Origin: Clostridium sp. UBA5530
GTDB taxonomy: Bacteria > Bacillota > Clostridia > Clostridiales > Clostridiaceae
Assembly: GCA_002423705.1 (NCBI GenBank)
Contig: DINW01000036.1
Coordinates: 19,100 to 43,491 of the forward strand
Length of the DNA: 24,392 nucleotides
Direction: 5' to 3'
Every line of letters begins with the position of its first letter. The stretch's first letter is position 1. A model generated the notes under the pieces. It searched no databases. It was given only the letters and a program-made list of their open reading frames with translations, and was not told the origin of the DNA. Positions 1 to 7,383 of this stretch are shown in pieces. The position numbers were made by a program, and so were the translations under genes.

Positions 1-731
1 AATTTTTATATATGGATAGAGAAAATCTACCATCTGAGGAAGAGCAATATGAAGCATACAAATATGTTTTAGAAAACATGGGGGATAAACCAGTAGTCAT
101 AAGAACCTTAGACATAGGCGGAGATAAGAAATTATCATATCTTCCAATGCCAGAGGAGATGAACCCATTCCTTGGGTACAGAGCTATAAGATTATGCTTA
201 GACAGAAAAGACATATTTAAAGACCAAATAAGAGCATTGCTTAGAGCGTCTATTTATGGAAATTTAAAAATAATGTTCCCAATGATATCCTCTTTATCAG
301 AGTTTTTAGATGCAAAGGCTTTTATTGAAGAATGTAAAGCTGAACTTCTAAAGGAAGGCCATAAAGTCAGCGAAGCCATGGAAATTGGAATAATGGTAGA
401 AATACCAGCTGCCGCAGTAATGGCAGATGAGCTTGCTAAACATGTGGACTTTTTCTCTATTGGAACAAACGATTTAATACAATATACTTTGGCTGCTGAT
501 AGAATGAGTGAAAAGGTATCTTACCTTTATAATCCAATGCATCCAGCAGTGTTAAGACTTATAAAGATGACAATAGAGGGAGCACATAAAGAAGGAAAAT
601 GGTGTGGTATGTGTGGAGAAATGGCAGGAGATGAAGCTGCTATACCAACCCTTGTTCAATACGGATTAGATGAATTCTCAATGAGTGCATCATCTATACT
701 TAAAGCAAAACAAATAATAATAGAACAATAA
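1..731 (+). CDS. ptsI: Phosphoenolpyruvate-protein phosphotransferase (PTS enzyme I), C-terminal part; 5' end outside window
   Basis: Enzyme I takes phosphate from phosphoenolpyruvate and passes it to HPr, the first step of the sugar phosphotransferase system in the cytoplasm. The reading frame is open from the first complete codon (base 3) and continues upstream, so this is a 242-residue C-terminal fragment of a protein usually about 540-575 residues long. It covers most of the PEP-binding TIM barrel. Visible signatures are VIRTLDIGGDKK, the PEP-utiliser signature FFSIGTNDLIQYTLAADR, and GMCGEMAGD, which carries the active-site cysteine. The methionine at base 12 is internal and is not a start. 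A rho-independent terminator follows directly, so this is the last gene of its transcript. The N-terminal HPr-binding and phospho-histidine domains cannot be judged here. Confidence 0.95.
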   Translation, partial: FLYMDRENLPSEEEQYEAYKYVLENMGDKPVVIRTLDIGGDKKLSYLPMPEEMNPFLGYRAIRLCLDRKDIFKDQIRALLRASIYGNLKIMFPMISSLSEFLDAKAFIEECKAELLKEGHKVSEAMEIGIMVEIPAAAVMADELAKHVDFFSIGTNDLIQYTLAADRMSEKVSYLYNPMHPAVLRLIKMTIEGAHKEGKWCGMCGEMAGDEAAIPTLVQYGLDEFSMSASSILKAKQIIIEQ

Positions 732-742
732 TTAATATATTG

Positions 743-776
743 AAAGATCATTCTGAAGAGGATGGTCTTTTTTATT
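743..776 (+). terminator. Rho-independent terminator after ptsI
   Basis: The arms AAAGATCATTCT and AGGATGGTCTTT form a 12-bp stem with two G-U pairs around a GAAG loop, followed by a T-rich run. It lies 11 bases past the ptsI stop codon. Confidence 0.85.
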
Positions 777-836
777 TTTAACTATCTATTTTAAATTTAG
801 AATAATTTGTGTAAAATTCATATAAAGGGGTTTCGA

Positions 837-865
837 TTGATATAACAATACGTATATATTATTAT
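837..865 (+). promoter_or_regulatory. Candidate sigma-A promoter for the sigma/anti-sigma operon
   Basis: TTGATA (837-842) and TATTAT (860-865) are separated by 17 bases and lie about 30 bases before the sigma factor start. The match to the vegetative consensus is good. ECF genes often also have a promoter of their own specificity, but none could be recognised here because the target consensus is unknown. Confidence 0.5.
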
Positions 866-893
866 AGGGATTTAAAAAGAAAGGGGGAGGGCA

Positions 894-1448
894 GTGGAAG
901 AGGATTTAAAACTTATAAGAGACATACTCAATGGAAATATAGATAGCTTTAATATAATGATGAACAAATATGAAAAGATGATTTTCTCTTTTGTGTACAA
1001 CATGGTAAAGGATAGGGAAGCTGCTCAGGATATAACCCAAGAAGTATTCATAACAGTATATAACAAACTCTATCTATATAAAAGTAGATATAAGTTTACT
1101 AATTGGATTTTACAAATAAGCAGAAACAAAGCCATAGATTATATGAGGAAATATAAGAGAGTATATGAAGCAAACTTAGAAGATATAACTTACATATACG
1201 ATGATGCACCAGGGCCAGAAGAAAAAGTACAAACTAAAGAAATAAAACTTCTTATAGAGGATTTTATAAATAAATTAAATGATATAGATAAGCAGATTCT
1301 TATGATAAAGTATTCAGCTAATGTTACCTTTGGGGACATAGGAGAAATATTAACCATGAGTGAAGGCGCTGTAAAGAGGAGATACTATAAAACAAGGGAT
1401 AAGTTTAAGGCGTATTATTATAATGAATATTATGAGAAGGAGGTGTAA
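894..1448 (+). CDS. RNA polymerase sigma factor, ECF (sigma-70 family, group 4)
   Basis: An alternative sigma factor of 184 residues that would direct RNA polymerase to a small, signal-dependent regulon. Region 2 is at about residues 22-85: helix with DREAAQDITQEVFITVYNK, then the -10-recognition part ending in NKAIDYMRKYKR. Region 4 is at about residues 125-175, with the helix-turn-helix VTFGDIGEILTMSEGAVKRR. Regions 1.1 and 3 are missing, as is usual for ECF factors. The start is GTG at 894, just after a GGGGGAGG ribosome binding site (spacing short, 3-4 bases). The next gene, an anti-sigma factor, begins 4 bases after the stop, so the two are co-translated. No close match to a named factor such as SigW or SigM was recognised, so no symbol is given and the inducing signal is unknown. 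Confidence 0.9.
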   Translation: MEEDLKLIRDILNGNIDSFNIMMNKYEKMIFSFVYNMVKDREAAQDITQEVFITVYNKLYLYKSRYKFTNWILQISRNKAIDYMRKYKRVYEANLEDITYIYDDAPGPEEKVQTKEIKLLIEDFINKLNDIDKQILMIKYSANVTFGDIGEILTMSEGAVKRRYYKTRDKFKAYYYNEYYEKEV

Positions 1449-1452
1449 AAAT

Positions 1453-2616
1453 ATGAAATGTAAAGTGTTTTTAAAACATATGGAAGATTATATAAATGAT
1501 AGATTGTCAAGAGATGTAAGTGCAGCAATGGAGCAGCATATGGAAGTATGTAGTACATGCAGAAAAGCTTATAATAAAGAAAAAGAAATAGATAATTTAT
1601 TTTCTATAGGGTTTAATAATGAAAGAATAAAATTTCAAAGTACGCGTAATGCAGTGTTAGCTAATATAAACACAAATAAGTATTCTTACGGTACTGTTAC
1701 TAAAGTACAAAGTAATTTGGCTAAGAACTACAAAAGCTATGGTGCTTTGGCAGCAGCAGTGCTGTGCTTCATATTTTTATGCTCAGCCTTTATACCTAAT
1801 ATGAAAATTGATGAAAAAATAAGACCTTTAAATGGAGGAAATTTATCCAGTGTGAATTTAGAACTAGCTAAGGATAAAATAAAACTGGATAACGATTTAT
1901 TAAAGCTTTCCTGGAAGGAAGACTTAACGGGAAAGCATACAATGGCAATAAATGAAAAACAAGAGGAATCTCAAACTAAGGCAAGTATATTAATAGGCGA
2001 AAAAGGTACCAATGAAGCTACTGAAATAATTCTTAATAATGGTAAGAATCCTGTTGCAGTATATGGGGCAGAGTGGCTAGATAGTAATAATATATTGGCT
2101 TTAATTGGAGATGGGAAAAACAAACTTAACAGTGGAGATAAAATTATAATACTAAATGTGGATAGTTTAAATTATCAATGTATATATAGAGCAGATACCA
2201 AAAAAGAACAATTAAGAAGTTTTGCTATATCAAGCAGTGAAATAATGATAAGTAATGTATACTTAGATGATTCCCATACTCAATTAGAAAGAAATATGAA
2301 GAAAATAAAATTTAAAGATGTCACAGACAAGATGGACGATGAATGTGTAAGGTATATATCAGATGTGGCTAAAAAGATAAATAACAATGATTTTCAGGAT
2401 ATAAACAGGTTCTTTAATAAAAACTTTAATGAAAATACCATGAAAGATTCTACAGTATATATAAATAAGATATATGAAAGAGATAGTTCAGTAGTTAATC
2501 AAAGAAATTTTACAGTTCAATTAATATATCATTCAGGGGAAAGCAAAAGTATATACCTTGAAAATGTGACAATTAAGCAAGATGGAACTGACTTTAAAAT
2601 AGAGGATTTAAATTAA
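1453..2616 (+). CDS. Membrane-anchored anti-sigma factor with zinc-finger (zf-HC2) domain
   Basis: Likely holds the preceding sigma factor inactive at the membrane. The N-terminal cytoplasmic part has Cys3 and the HxxxCxxC motif (His29, Cys33, Cys36) of the zinc-binding anti-sigma domain. One membrane helix lies at about residues 88-108 (LAAAVLCFIFLCSAFI). The remaining ~280 residues would be outside the cell. They contain a short stretch that looks like a beta-propeller blade (AEWLDSNNILALIG) and an uncharacterised C-terminal segment. The start chosen is ATG 1453, 9 bases after an AAGGAGGTG site; an in-frame ATG 30 bases upstream lies inside the sigma gene and has no such site. The length (387 residues) is larger than a minimal anti-sigma factor, so the outer domain may be the sensor. 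The partner assignment rests on adjacency. Confidence 0.85.
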   Translation: MKCKVFLKHMEDYINDRLSRDVSAAMEQHMEVCSTCRKAYNKEKEIDNLFSIGFNNERIKFQSTRNAVLANINTNKYSYGTVTKVQSNLAKNYKSYGALAAAVLCFIFLCSAFIPNMKIDEKIRPLNGGNLSSVNLELAKDKIKLDNDLLKLSWKEDLTGKHTMAINEKQEESQTKASILIGEKGTNEATEIILNNGKNPVAVYGAEWLDSNNILALIGDGKNKLNSGDKIIILNVDSLNYQCIYRADTKKEQLRSFAISSSEIMISNVYLDDSHTQLERNMKKIKFKDVTDKMDDECVRYISDVAKKINNNDFQDINRFFNKNFNENTMKDSTVYINKIYERDSSVVNQRNFTVQLIYHSGESKSIYLENVTIKQDGTDFKIEDLN

Positions 2617-2630
2617 TAATGTTTTTATAA

Positions 2631-2680
2631 GGGGATGCATCAAAATTATAAATTGTTTTGATACATCCCTGTTAATTTTA
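2631..2680 (+). terminator. Probable terminator after the anti-sigma gene
   Basis: GGGGATGCATCAAAA pairs with TTTTGATACATCCC (one G-U or mismatch position) around a 10-base loop. The downstream U-run is weak (GTTAATTTTA). It ends the sigma/anti-sigma transcript. Confidence 0.7.
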
Positions 2681-2767
2681 AATTTTAAGTTATGATACAT
2701 AGTCTCTTATTTTCATAGAAATCAAAGAATTATTTACCTATTAAAGACAATTAAAGTATAGGTTTTA

Positions 2768-2776
2768 TGATATAAT
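2768..2776 (+). promoter_or_regulatory. Candidate extended -10 promoter for the TPR gene
   Basis: TGATATAAT is a perfect extended -10 element (TGnTATAAT). No good -35 box is seen at the usual distance. It lies about 130 bases before the TTG start at 2906, leaving a long untranslated leader in which no known riboswitch was recognised. Nothing else was seen in the 2617-2905 gap beyond this site and the terminator. Confidence 0.4.
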
Positions 2777-2905
2777 AAATTTATAAGATAGCTGTTTGCT
2801 AAACATAAATTTTACTAAGGTTAAGATGCAATTTAAGCTGTACCTGAATTTTAGTTGTACTGGATAAATATTTAGAGAAACATCAACATTAACTGGAGGA
2901 TTATC

Positions 2906-4132
2906 TTGAATAAAAAAGTAAAAAACATATATGATGATGCTATGAAATTTTACAATGAAGGACGTATAGATAAGACTATAGATGCCTGTGAAAAAGGGTT
3001 AGCAATAGAGTCTACCAACGGAGCTCTATTAAACCTAAAGGGATTAATTTTGTATATAAAGGGGGAATTAAAGGAAGCTAAAAGAATATGGGAAATAAAC
3101 TTTAAAATAAACAGAGATTCAGTTGCAGAAAAATATATAGAAAGCACTAGAGAAGATGCTAATAGGCTTAAGGCTTATTTCAATGCGGAAGAGCTTTATA
3201 GAAATATGAAAATTAAAGATAGCTTAACCATTCTTTTAGACCAGTGCAATAAAAGCGATTTTAATGGAATAAAGGTTAAGAATCTTATAGGAAAATGCTA
3301 TATGGCATTAGGAAAGTATGGCTTAGCTGAAGAATACTACAAACTAGCACTTAATATGGATAAAGTCAATGAAGATACAAAAAAGAACATAAGAGAAATG
3401 AAAAGTATAACCAAGGCTCCTGTAGCTCTAGGAAAAATTGCAATAATAATATTTATTATTTTATTAGGAACAGGGATAATATATAAATTTTACAAAGAAA
3501 ATAATGGAAACCTTATCACAGAAAATACACAACAAAAAACCACAGAAGAAGAAAATAAGGTAATAGAGCCTGTTGAAAAAGAAAAAATCAAAGAAGAAAA
3601 CCAGGGAAACTTATTAGACAGGAATCTTTTACAAAAGGCTATAGAAAGTAAAGATTATGAAAAAATATATGAGGCAGTTGGAACTATAGACAAGAATACA
3701 GGATTATCATTAAATGATAAAGCCTTATTTAATAGAGGAATTGAAGCTTTAAGTAGTAATGGAGTGGAATTCTTTTATGAAAAGGCAATGGAGGCACTAA
3801 AGAAAGAAAATAGAAAAGAGGCTGAAAAATATTTTGAAATAGCCTTTACTTATGGAGAAAATAGTTATCTATATCCCCATATAATTTATGAAATAGCTTT
3901 TAATAGTGAAAATCAAGGCAATATAGAAAAAGCAATAAACTTTTATAAATTGTATGTGGATAAGTTTAAAAACTCAGATTATGGAGATTTAAGTTTGTAT
4001 AAGCTAGCTATGATATATAAAGATATAGATAAAAATAAATCTAAGGAATACGCTAAAGTTATAAACAATGAATTTTCTAAGTCTATGTATAATAATATAA
4101 ATATAAAGAACATAATAAAAGGTGAGAATTAA
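2906..4132 (+). CDS. Membrane-anchored tetratricopeptide-repeat (TPR) protein
   Basis: A 408-residue protein of unknown job. The N-terminal ~165 residues are helical TPR-like repeats (for example AMKFYNEGRIDKTIDACEKG and LIGKCYMALGKYGLAEEYYK) that usually bind other proteins. A membrane helix follows at about residues 172-193 (IAIIIFIILLGTGIIY). After it come a charged, Glu/Lys-rich linker and a second helical repeat region (about 235-395) with TPR-like pairs such as ALKKENRKEAEKYFEIAFTY. By the positive-inside pattern the C-terminal repeats would be outside the cell, so repeats would lie on both faces of the membrane. The start is TTG, set by GGAGGA 5 bases upstream. iadA starts 67 bases downstream with no terminator between, so read-through is possible. 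No enzymatic motif was found. Confidence 0.8.
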   Translation: MNKKVKNIYDDAMKFYNEGRIDKTIDACEKGLAIESTNGALLNLKGLILYIKGELKEAKRIWEINFKINRDSVAEKYIESTREDANRLKAYFNAEELYRNMKIKDSLTILLDQCNKSDFNGIKVKNLIGKCYMALGKYGLAEEYYKLALNMDKVNEDTKKNIREMKSITKAPVALGKIAIIIFIILLGTGIIYKFYKENNGNLITENTQQKTTEEENKVIEPVEKEKIKEENQGNLLDRNLLQKAIESKDYEKIYEAVGTIDKNTGLSLNDKALFNRGIEALSSNGVEFFYEKAMEALKKENRKEAEKYFEIAFTYGENSYLYPHIIYEIAFNSENQGNIEKAINFYKLYVDKFKNSDYGDLSLYKLAMIYKDIDKNKSKEYAKVINNEFSKSMYNNINIKNIIKGEN

Positions 4133-4199
4133 AGGATATTGCTAAAGTCTACGGAAAGTCTAATTAAAAAGTCACTTCATATGAAAGGGATGATAGGTC

Positions 4200-5375
4200 A
4201 TGATAACTATAATAAAGAATGTTGAGGTTTATGCTCCAAAATATTTGGGGAAAAAGTCCATTGTAATAGTTGGAGATGAGATAGAAGGGATATATGATGA
4301 AATTGATGTTCCTAAAAACTTTATAGAAATAAATGAGATTGATGGTAAGGGTAGAGTGGCATTACCAGGATTTATTGATGCTCACGTTCATATAATAGGC
4401 GGTGGCGGGGAAGGTGGATTCCATACCAGAACTCCAGAAATTAAAATATCTGATTTAGTGAAAGCTGGAACAACTACAGTGGTAGGATGTTTAGGCACTG
4501 ATGGGGTGTGCAGAGATATGGAAACTCTATTGGCTAAAGCATACTCTTTGGAGGAAGAAGGAATAACCACCTATGTATATACAGGGTCCTATGAAATACC
4601 TGTAAGAAGTATAACTAAGTCAGTAAAAGAAGATATAATGCTGATTCCTAAAATAATAGGAGTTGGAGAAGTAGCTTTATCAGATCATAGGTCATCACAA
4701 CCTACTTATGAGAACTTTGCAGCGTTGGCAGCAGATGCACGAGTTGCAGGGTTATTGTCTAATAAGGCGGGGATAGTTCATGTCCATCTTGGAGATGGTA
4801 AAAGAAAATTTCAGTATTTATTAAAACTCATAGAAGAAACAGAAATACCAATGAGTCAAATAGTGCCAACTCATTGTAATAGAAGTGAAGGTTTATTTGA
4901 AGATGCTATAAGGTATGCAAAGATGGGAGGATATGTTGACTTAACCACAAGCTCTGATCCAGATCACTTAGGAGCAAAGGAGGTTAAAGCAAGCAGAGCA
5001 CTTACAACTTTGCTACAGGAAGAGGTGCCTATAGAGAGAATAATGTTCTCATCAGATGGTCAAGGTAGTCTTCCTAAATTTAATAAAAATAGAGAATTTA
5101 TCGGATTGGGAGTTGGCTCTGTAAGTTCATTGTATAGGGAAGTCAGAGATGCTGTATTAAAAGATGGTATATCCTTGGAAACGGCAATAAGGACAATAAC
5201 ATCCAATGTGGCTAATGCATTAAAGCTTTCGAACAAGGGAAGAATACAAAGGGGTGCTATGGCAGATATAGTTTTAGTAAATAAGGATGATTTGGCTATA
5301 AGCTGTGTAGTAGCAAAGGGAAAAGAAGTTATGAGAAATAATAAAGTTTTGGCTAAAGGAACTTTTGAAGAATAG
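4200..5375 (+). CDS. iadA: Isoaspartyl dipeptidase (beta-aspartyl peptidase, M38 amidohydrolase)
   Basis: Cleaves beta-aspartyl (isoaspartyl) dipeptides that arise from protein ageing, using a two-metal centre in the cytoplasm. The length of 391 residues matches the family (about 390). Amidohydrolase metal ligands are in place: His62 and His64 in GFIDAHVHIIGGGGEGG, His196 in HVHLGDGK, His225 in PTHCNR, and Asp286 in SSDGQGS. The substrate-binding GEGG loop and SDHRS motif are also present. Where Escherichia coli IadA (recalled, not aligned here) has a carbamylated metal-bridging lysine, this protein appears to carry Glu157 in GVGEVALSDHRS. The start ATG 4200 has GGGA about 9 bases upstream. 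The gene lies alone between the TPR gene and trxA. Peptide salvage fits an amino-acid fermenter. Another dipeptidase or hydantoinase-like role is unlikely given the motif match. Confidence 0.93.
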   Translation: MITIIKNVEVYAPKYLGKKSIVIVGDEIEGIYDEIDVPKNFIEINEIDGKGRVALPGFIDAHVHIIGGGGEGGFHTRTPEIKISDLVKAGTTTVVGCLGTDGVCRDMETLLAKAYSLEEEGITTYVYTGSYEIPVRSITKSVKEDIMLIPKIIGVGEVALSDHRSSQPTYENFAALAADARVAGLLSNKAGIVHVHLGDGKRKFQYLLKLIEETEIPMSQIVPTHCNRSEGLFEDAIRYAKMGGYVDLTTSSDPDHLGAKEVKASRALTTLLQEEVPIERIMFSSDGQGSLPKFNKNREFIGLGVGSVSSLYREVRDAVLKDGISLETAIRTITSNVANALKLSNKGRIQRGAMADIVLVNKDDLAISCVVAKGKEVMRNNKVLAKGTFEE

Positions 5376-5376
5376 G

Positions 5377-5405
5377 TTGACTAAAATTAAATAATATAAT
5401 AATAT
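5377..5405 (+). promoter_or_regulatory. Candidate sigma-A promoter for trxA
   Basis: TTGACT (5377-5382) and TAATAT (5400-5405) are 17 bases apart, in a very AT-rich stretch that begins two bases after the iadA stop. Other -10-like hexamers nearby (TATAAT at 5395, TATTAT at 5403) make the exact -10 uncertain. Confidence 0.45.
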
Positions 5406-5451
5406 TATATTATAAAGGATACCTACAAGGGGTATACAGGAGGAAGAGATT

Positions 5452-5757
5452 ATGATAGAACTAAAAGATAATAATTTTAATAATGAAATATCACAAGGAG
5501 TAGTATTAGTAGATTTTTGGGCACCATGGTGTGGACCTTGCAAGATGCTTTCTCCAGTGCTAGAAGAAGTAGCTGGACATTTTGAAAATGTAAAGTTTTT
5601 CAAGGTTAATGTAGATGAAAATGTAGAAACTGCACAAAAATTCACTGTGGCTAGTATACCTACTTTAATATTATTTAAAAATGGAGAAATGGTAGATAAG
5701 ATTATAGGTTTTAGACCTAAAGAAGAACTAGTTTCATTTATAGAAAAACATATATAG
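5452..5757 (+). CDS. trxA: Thioredoxin
   Basis: A small cytoplasmic dithiol protein that reduces disulfides in enzymes such as ribonucleotide reductase and peroxiredoxins. At 101 residues it has the standard length, with the classic WCGPC active site (Cys27, Cys30), the buried Asp in VLVDFWAPW, and the cis-proline loop SIPTLILFKNG. A strong AGGAGG site precedes the ATG. The thioredoxin-reductase-like gene follows 105 bases later with a hairpin between them, so the two form a redox pair that may be transcribed partly together. Of the two clostridial branches (NADPH-linked and ferredoxin-linked), the partner points to the ferredoxin-linked one. Confidence 0.95.
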   Translation: MIELKDNNFNNEISQGVVLVDFWAPWCGPCKMLSPVLEEVAGHFENVKFFKVNVDENVETAQKFTVASIPTLILFKNGEMVDKIIGFRPKEELVSFIEKHI

Positions 5758-5778
5758 ATTATTAAAAGAAATCTAGAT

Positions 5779-5826
5779 TGGAGCATTAGTAAACTATGAT
5801 TTAGTTCACACTAGTGCTCCATTTTA
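5779..5826 (+). terminator. Terminator or attenuator between trxA and the reductase gene
   Basis: TGGAGCATTAGT and ACTAGTGCTCCA form a 12-bp stem (one G-U pair) with a 19-base loop that itself contains a small AACTA/TAGTT hairpin. A short TTTT run follows. It could end most trxA transcripts and lower expression of the next gene. No separate promoter for the reductase gene was recognised. Confidence 0.7.
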
Positions 5827-5862
5827 AAAGAAATGAAAGTATATAGAATATAGGTGATAAAA

Positions 5863-6723
5863 ATGAATCATAGATATGACATAGCTATAGTGGGAAGTGG
5901 ACCTGCTGGACTTTCAGCAGCTATAAATTGTAAAATAAGAAATAAGGATATAATAGTTTTTGGAAATGATAATTTAAGTAATAAAATAATGAAAGCTCCT
6001 AAGATTAATAATTACTTAGGTCTACCAGGGGTTACAGGACCAGAACTTAAGGAGACTTTTAAAAGTCATATAGATTCTATGGGTATAGAAATAACTTCAG
6101 AAAGAATTAATAATATATATGCTATGGGAGAATATTTTGCCCTTATGGTAAATGAGAAAATGTATGAAGCCAAGGCTGTAATTTTAGCTACGGGAATGGA
6201 ATACGGAAAACCTATAAAAGGGGAAGAAGAATTTTTAGGAAGAGGAGTAGGCTACTGTGCTACTTGTGATGCACCTTTATATAAAGGGAAGAAAGTGGCA
6301 ATAATAGCTTATAATAAGAAAGAAGAAGAGGAAGCAAATTACGTAAAAGAATTAGCATATAAAGTATACTATATTCCAATGTATAAAGGTAAATTTAACT
6401 TAAAAGATGATGTGGAGATTATATTAAGCAATCCCCTAGAAATAACAGGAGATAGTAAGGTTACCACATTAAAATTAAAGGATAGAGATTTAGACGTAGA
6501 TGGAGTATTTGTGCTAAAGGATACCATAGCACCAGATCAATTAGTTCCAGGACTTAAACTGGATAAAGAGCATATAGCTGTGACTAGGCTTATGGAAACT
6601 AATATTGCAGGTTGCTTTGCAGCTGGAGACTGTATAGGGAAACCATATCAATATATAAAAGCATCTGGAGAAGGACTTATAGCAGCGCTAAGTGCAGCTA
6701 GCTATATAGACAATAAAAAATAA
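5863..6723 (+). CDS. Thioredoxin-reductase-like flavoprotein lacking the NADPH-binding motif (probable ferredoxin-dependent type)
   Basis: An FAD enzyme of 286 residues expected to reduce the thioredoxin encoded just upstream. The FAD-binding GSGPAGLS motif is at the N-terminus, the redox-active CATC (Cys132, Cys135) is in the expected place, and the C-terminal FAD-binding AAGDC motif is present. The second Rossmann domain is abnormal. The NADPH loop GGGNxAxEEA of ordinary TrxB is replaced by AYNKKEEEEA, and the HRR motif that binds the 2'-phosphate is replaced by IPMYK. The protein is also about 20-30 residues shorter than normal TrxB. This matches the pyridine-nucleotide-independent, ferredoxin-linked thioredoxin reductases described in clostridia; that link is inferred from recalled family features. 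The start ATG 5863 is set by AGGTGA 5 bases upstream, preferred over GTG 5854. The gene ends inside a shared bidirectional terminator. Confidence 0.85.
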   Translation: MNHRYDIAIVGSGPAGLSAAINCKIRNKDIIVFGNDNLSNKIMKAPKINNYLGLPGVTGPELKETFKSHIDSMGIEITSERINNIYAMGEYFALMVNEKMYEAKAVILATGMEYGKPIKGEEEFLGRGVGYCATCDAPLYKGKKVAIIAYNKKEEEEANYVKELAYKVYYIPMYKGKFNLKDDVEIILSNPLEITGDSKVTTLKLKDRDLDVDGVFVLKDTIAPDQLVPGLKLDKEHIAVTRLMETNIAGCFAAGDCIGKPYQYIKASGEGLIAALSAASYIDNKK

Positions 6724-6750
6724 TGTGCAGAGTTCTGCACATTATTTTTT
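6715..6750. terminator. Bidirectional terminator, 36-bp perfect palindrome
   Basis: AAAAAATAATGTGCAG, the loop AGTT, then CTGCACATTATTTTTT: 16 bp of perfect pairing with a T-run on each strand. It contains the stop codons of both convergent genes (TAA 6721-6723 on plus, TAA 6744-6742 on minus), so each gene's terminator overlaps its own last codons. Confidence 0.92.
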
Positions 6751-7317
6751 TGTGGTAAAGAAAACATGATTTCCAATAGAAGTAATGTTGATTTTTTCTA
6801 CGTCCTTCATCCATTTAGAAGTGGCAGTTTTAGGATTGTAGAAAAATACAGCACTATTGCTAGGATCGACTCCTTTGATTGCGTCTAGTACTGCGTTTTG
6901 GCAATCAGAGTCTGGATTCACGTTTATCTCTCCATTTTTAATGCAAGAAAAAGCATTTCTTTCTTTTACAACACCCTCTATAGTTTTAGGAAAACTGGGG
7001 TGTTTTACTCTATTTAGGATCACAGAGGCAACGGCTACTTTACCATCATAGGGCTCGCCTTTGCTTTCTGCATATACTATTTGGGACATAAGAAATATAT
7101 CTTTATTAGTTATGTAAATTTTTTTATTGCCACTATTAAAAACTTGAACTACTTCCTCTTGCTCTTTATAAAGATTTGAACTATCATCATTAATAGCTAT
7201 ACCTAAAGGTTCTATTAAAATTTGATGTTCATGTTTGCTAAGGGCATATACCACATCCATGTTAAAAGTGATAAATACCAATAGAAAACTTAAAACAATA
7301 ATGGTGTACTTTTTCAT
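6742..7317 (-). CDS. Secreted SleB/CwlJ-family cell-wall hydrolase
   Basis: Likely a peptidoglycan hydrolase (lytic transglycosylase type) acting on cell wall or spore cortex. The protein has 191 residues. Residues 1-25 are a signal peptide or anchor (KKYTIIVLSFLLVFITF). The Hydrolase_2 domain covers about 76-185, with the expected catalytic glutamate Glu84 in YAESKGEPYDGK, then ASVILNRVKHPSFP and the C-terminal FFYNP and IGNHVFF motifs. It lacks the N-terminal peptidoglycan-binding repeat of full SleB, so it is closer to CwlJ-like or stand-alone catalytic forms; no specific symbol is given. The start at 7317 follows AAGGAGGG with a 6-7 base gap; an upstream in-frame ATG at 7344 has no ribosome site. 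The gene lies 66 bases after the unknown minus-strand gene. A role in spore germination is suggested by the family but not shown by the sequence. Confidence 0.88.
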   Translation of the reverse strand: MKKYTIIVLSFLLVFITFNMDVVYALSKHEHQILIEPLGIAINDDSSNLYKEQEEVVQVFNSGNKKIYITNKDIFLMSQIVYAESKGEPYDGKVAVASVILNRVKHPSFPKTIEGVVKERNAFSCIKNGEINVNPDSDCQNAVLDAIKGVDPSNSAVFFYNPKTATSKWMKDVEKINITSIGNHVFFTTKK

Positions 7318-7350
7318 AGACACCCTCCTTGTAAAAATTTTCATATTGGT

Positions 7351-7356
7351 ATTATA
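7351..7356 (-). promoter_or_regulatory. Candidate -10 element for the sleB-like gene
   Basis: On the minus strand, TATAAT lies 34 bases before the start codon, within a small near-palindrome GGTATAATACC. The -35 region (GTATTA at 17 bases) is poor for sigma-A. A sporulation sigma factor is possible but no clear sigma-G or sigma-F consensus was matched. Confidence 0.35.
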
Positions 7357-7383
7357 CCCATAGATAGTAATATTAATACACTT

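Noticed and set aside
5274..5786. Long minus-strand open frame across the iadA end and trxA
   Set aside because: It is antisense to two clear genes, has no ribosome site, and its translation has no family-like pattern.
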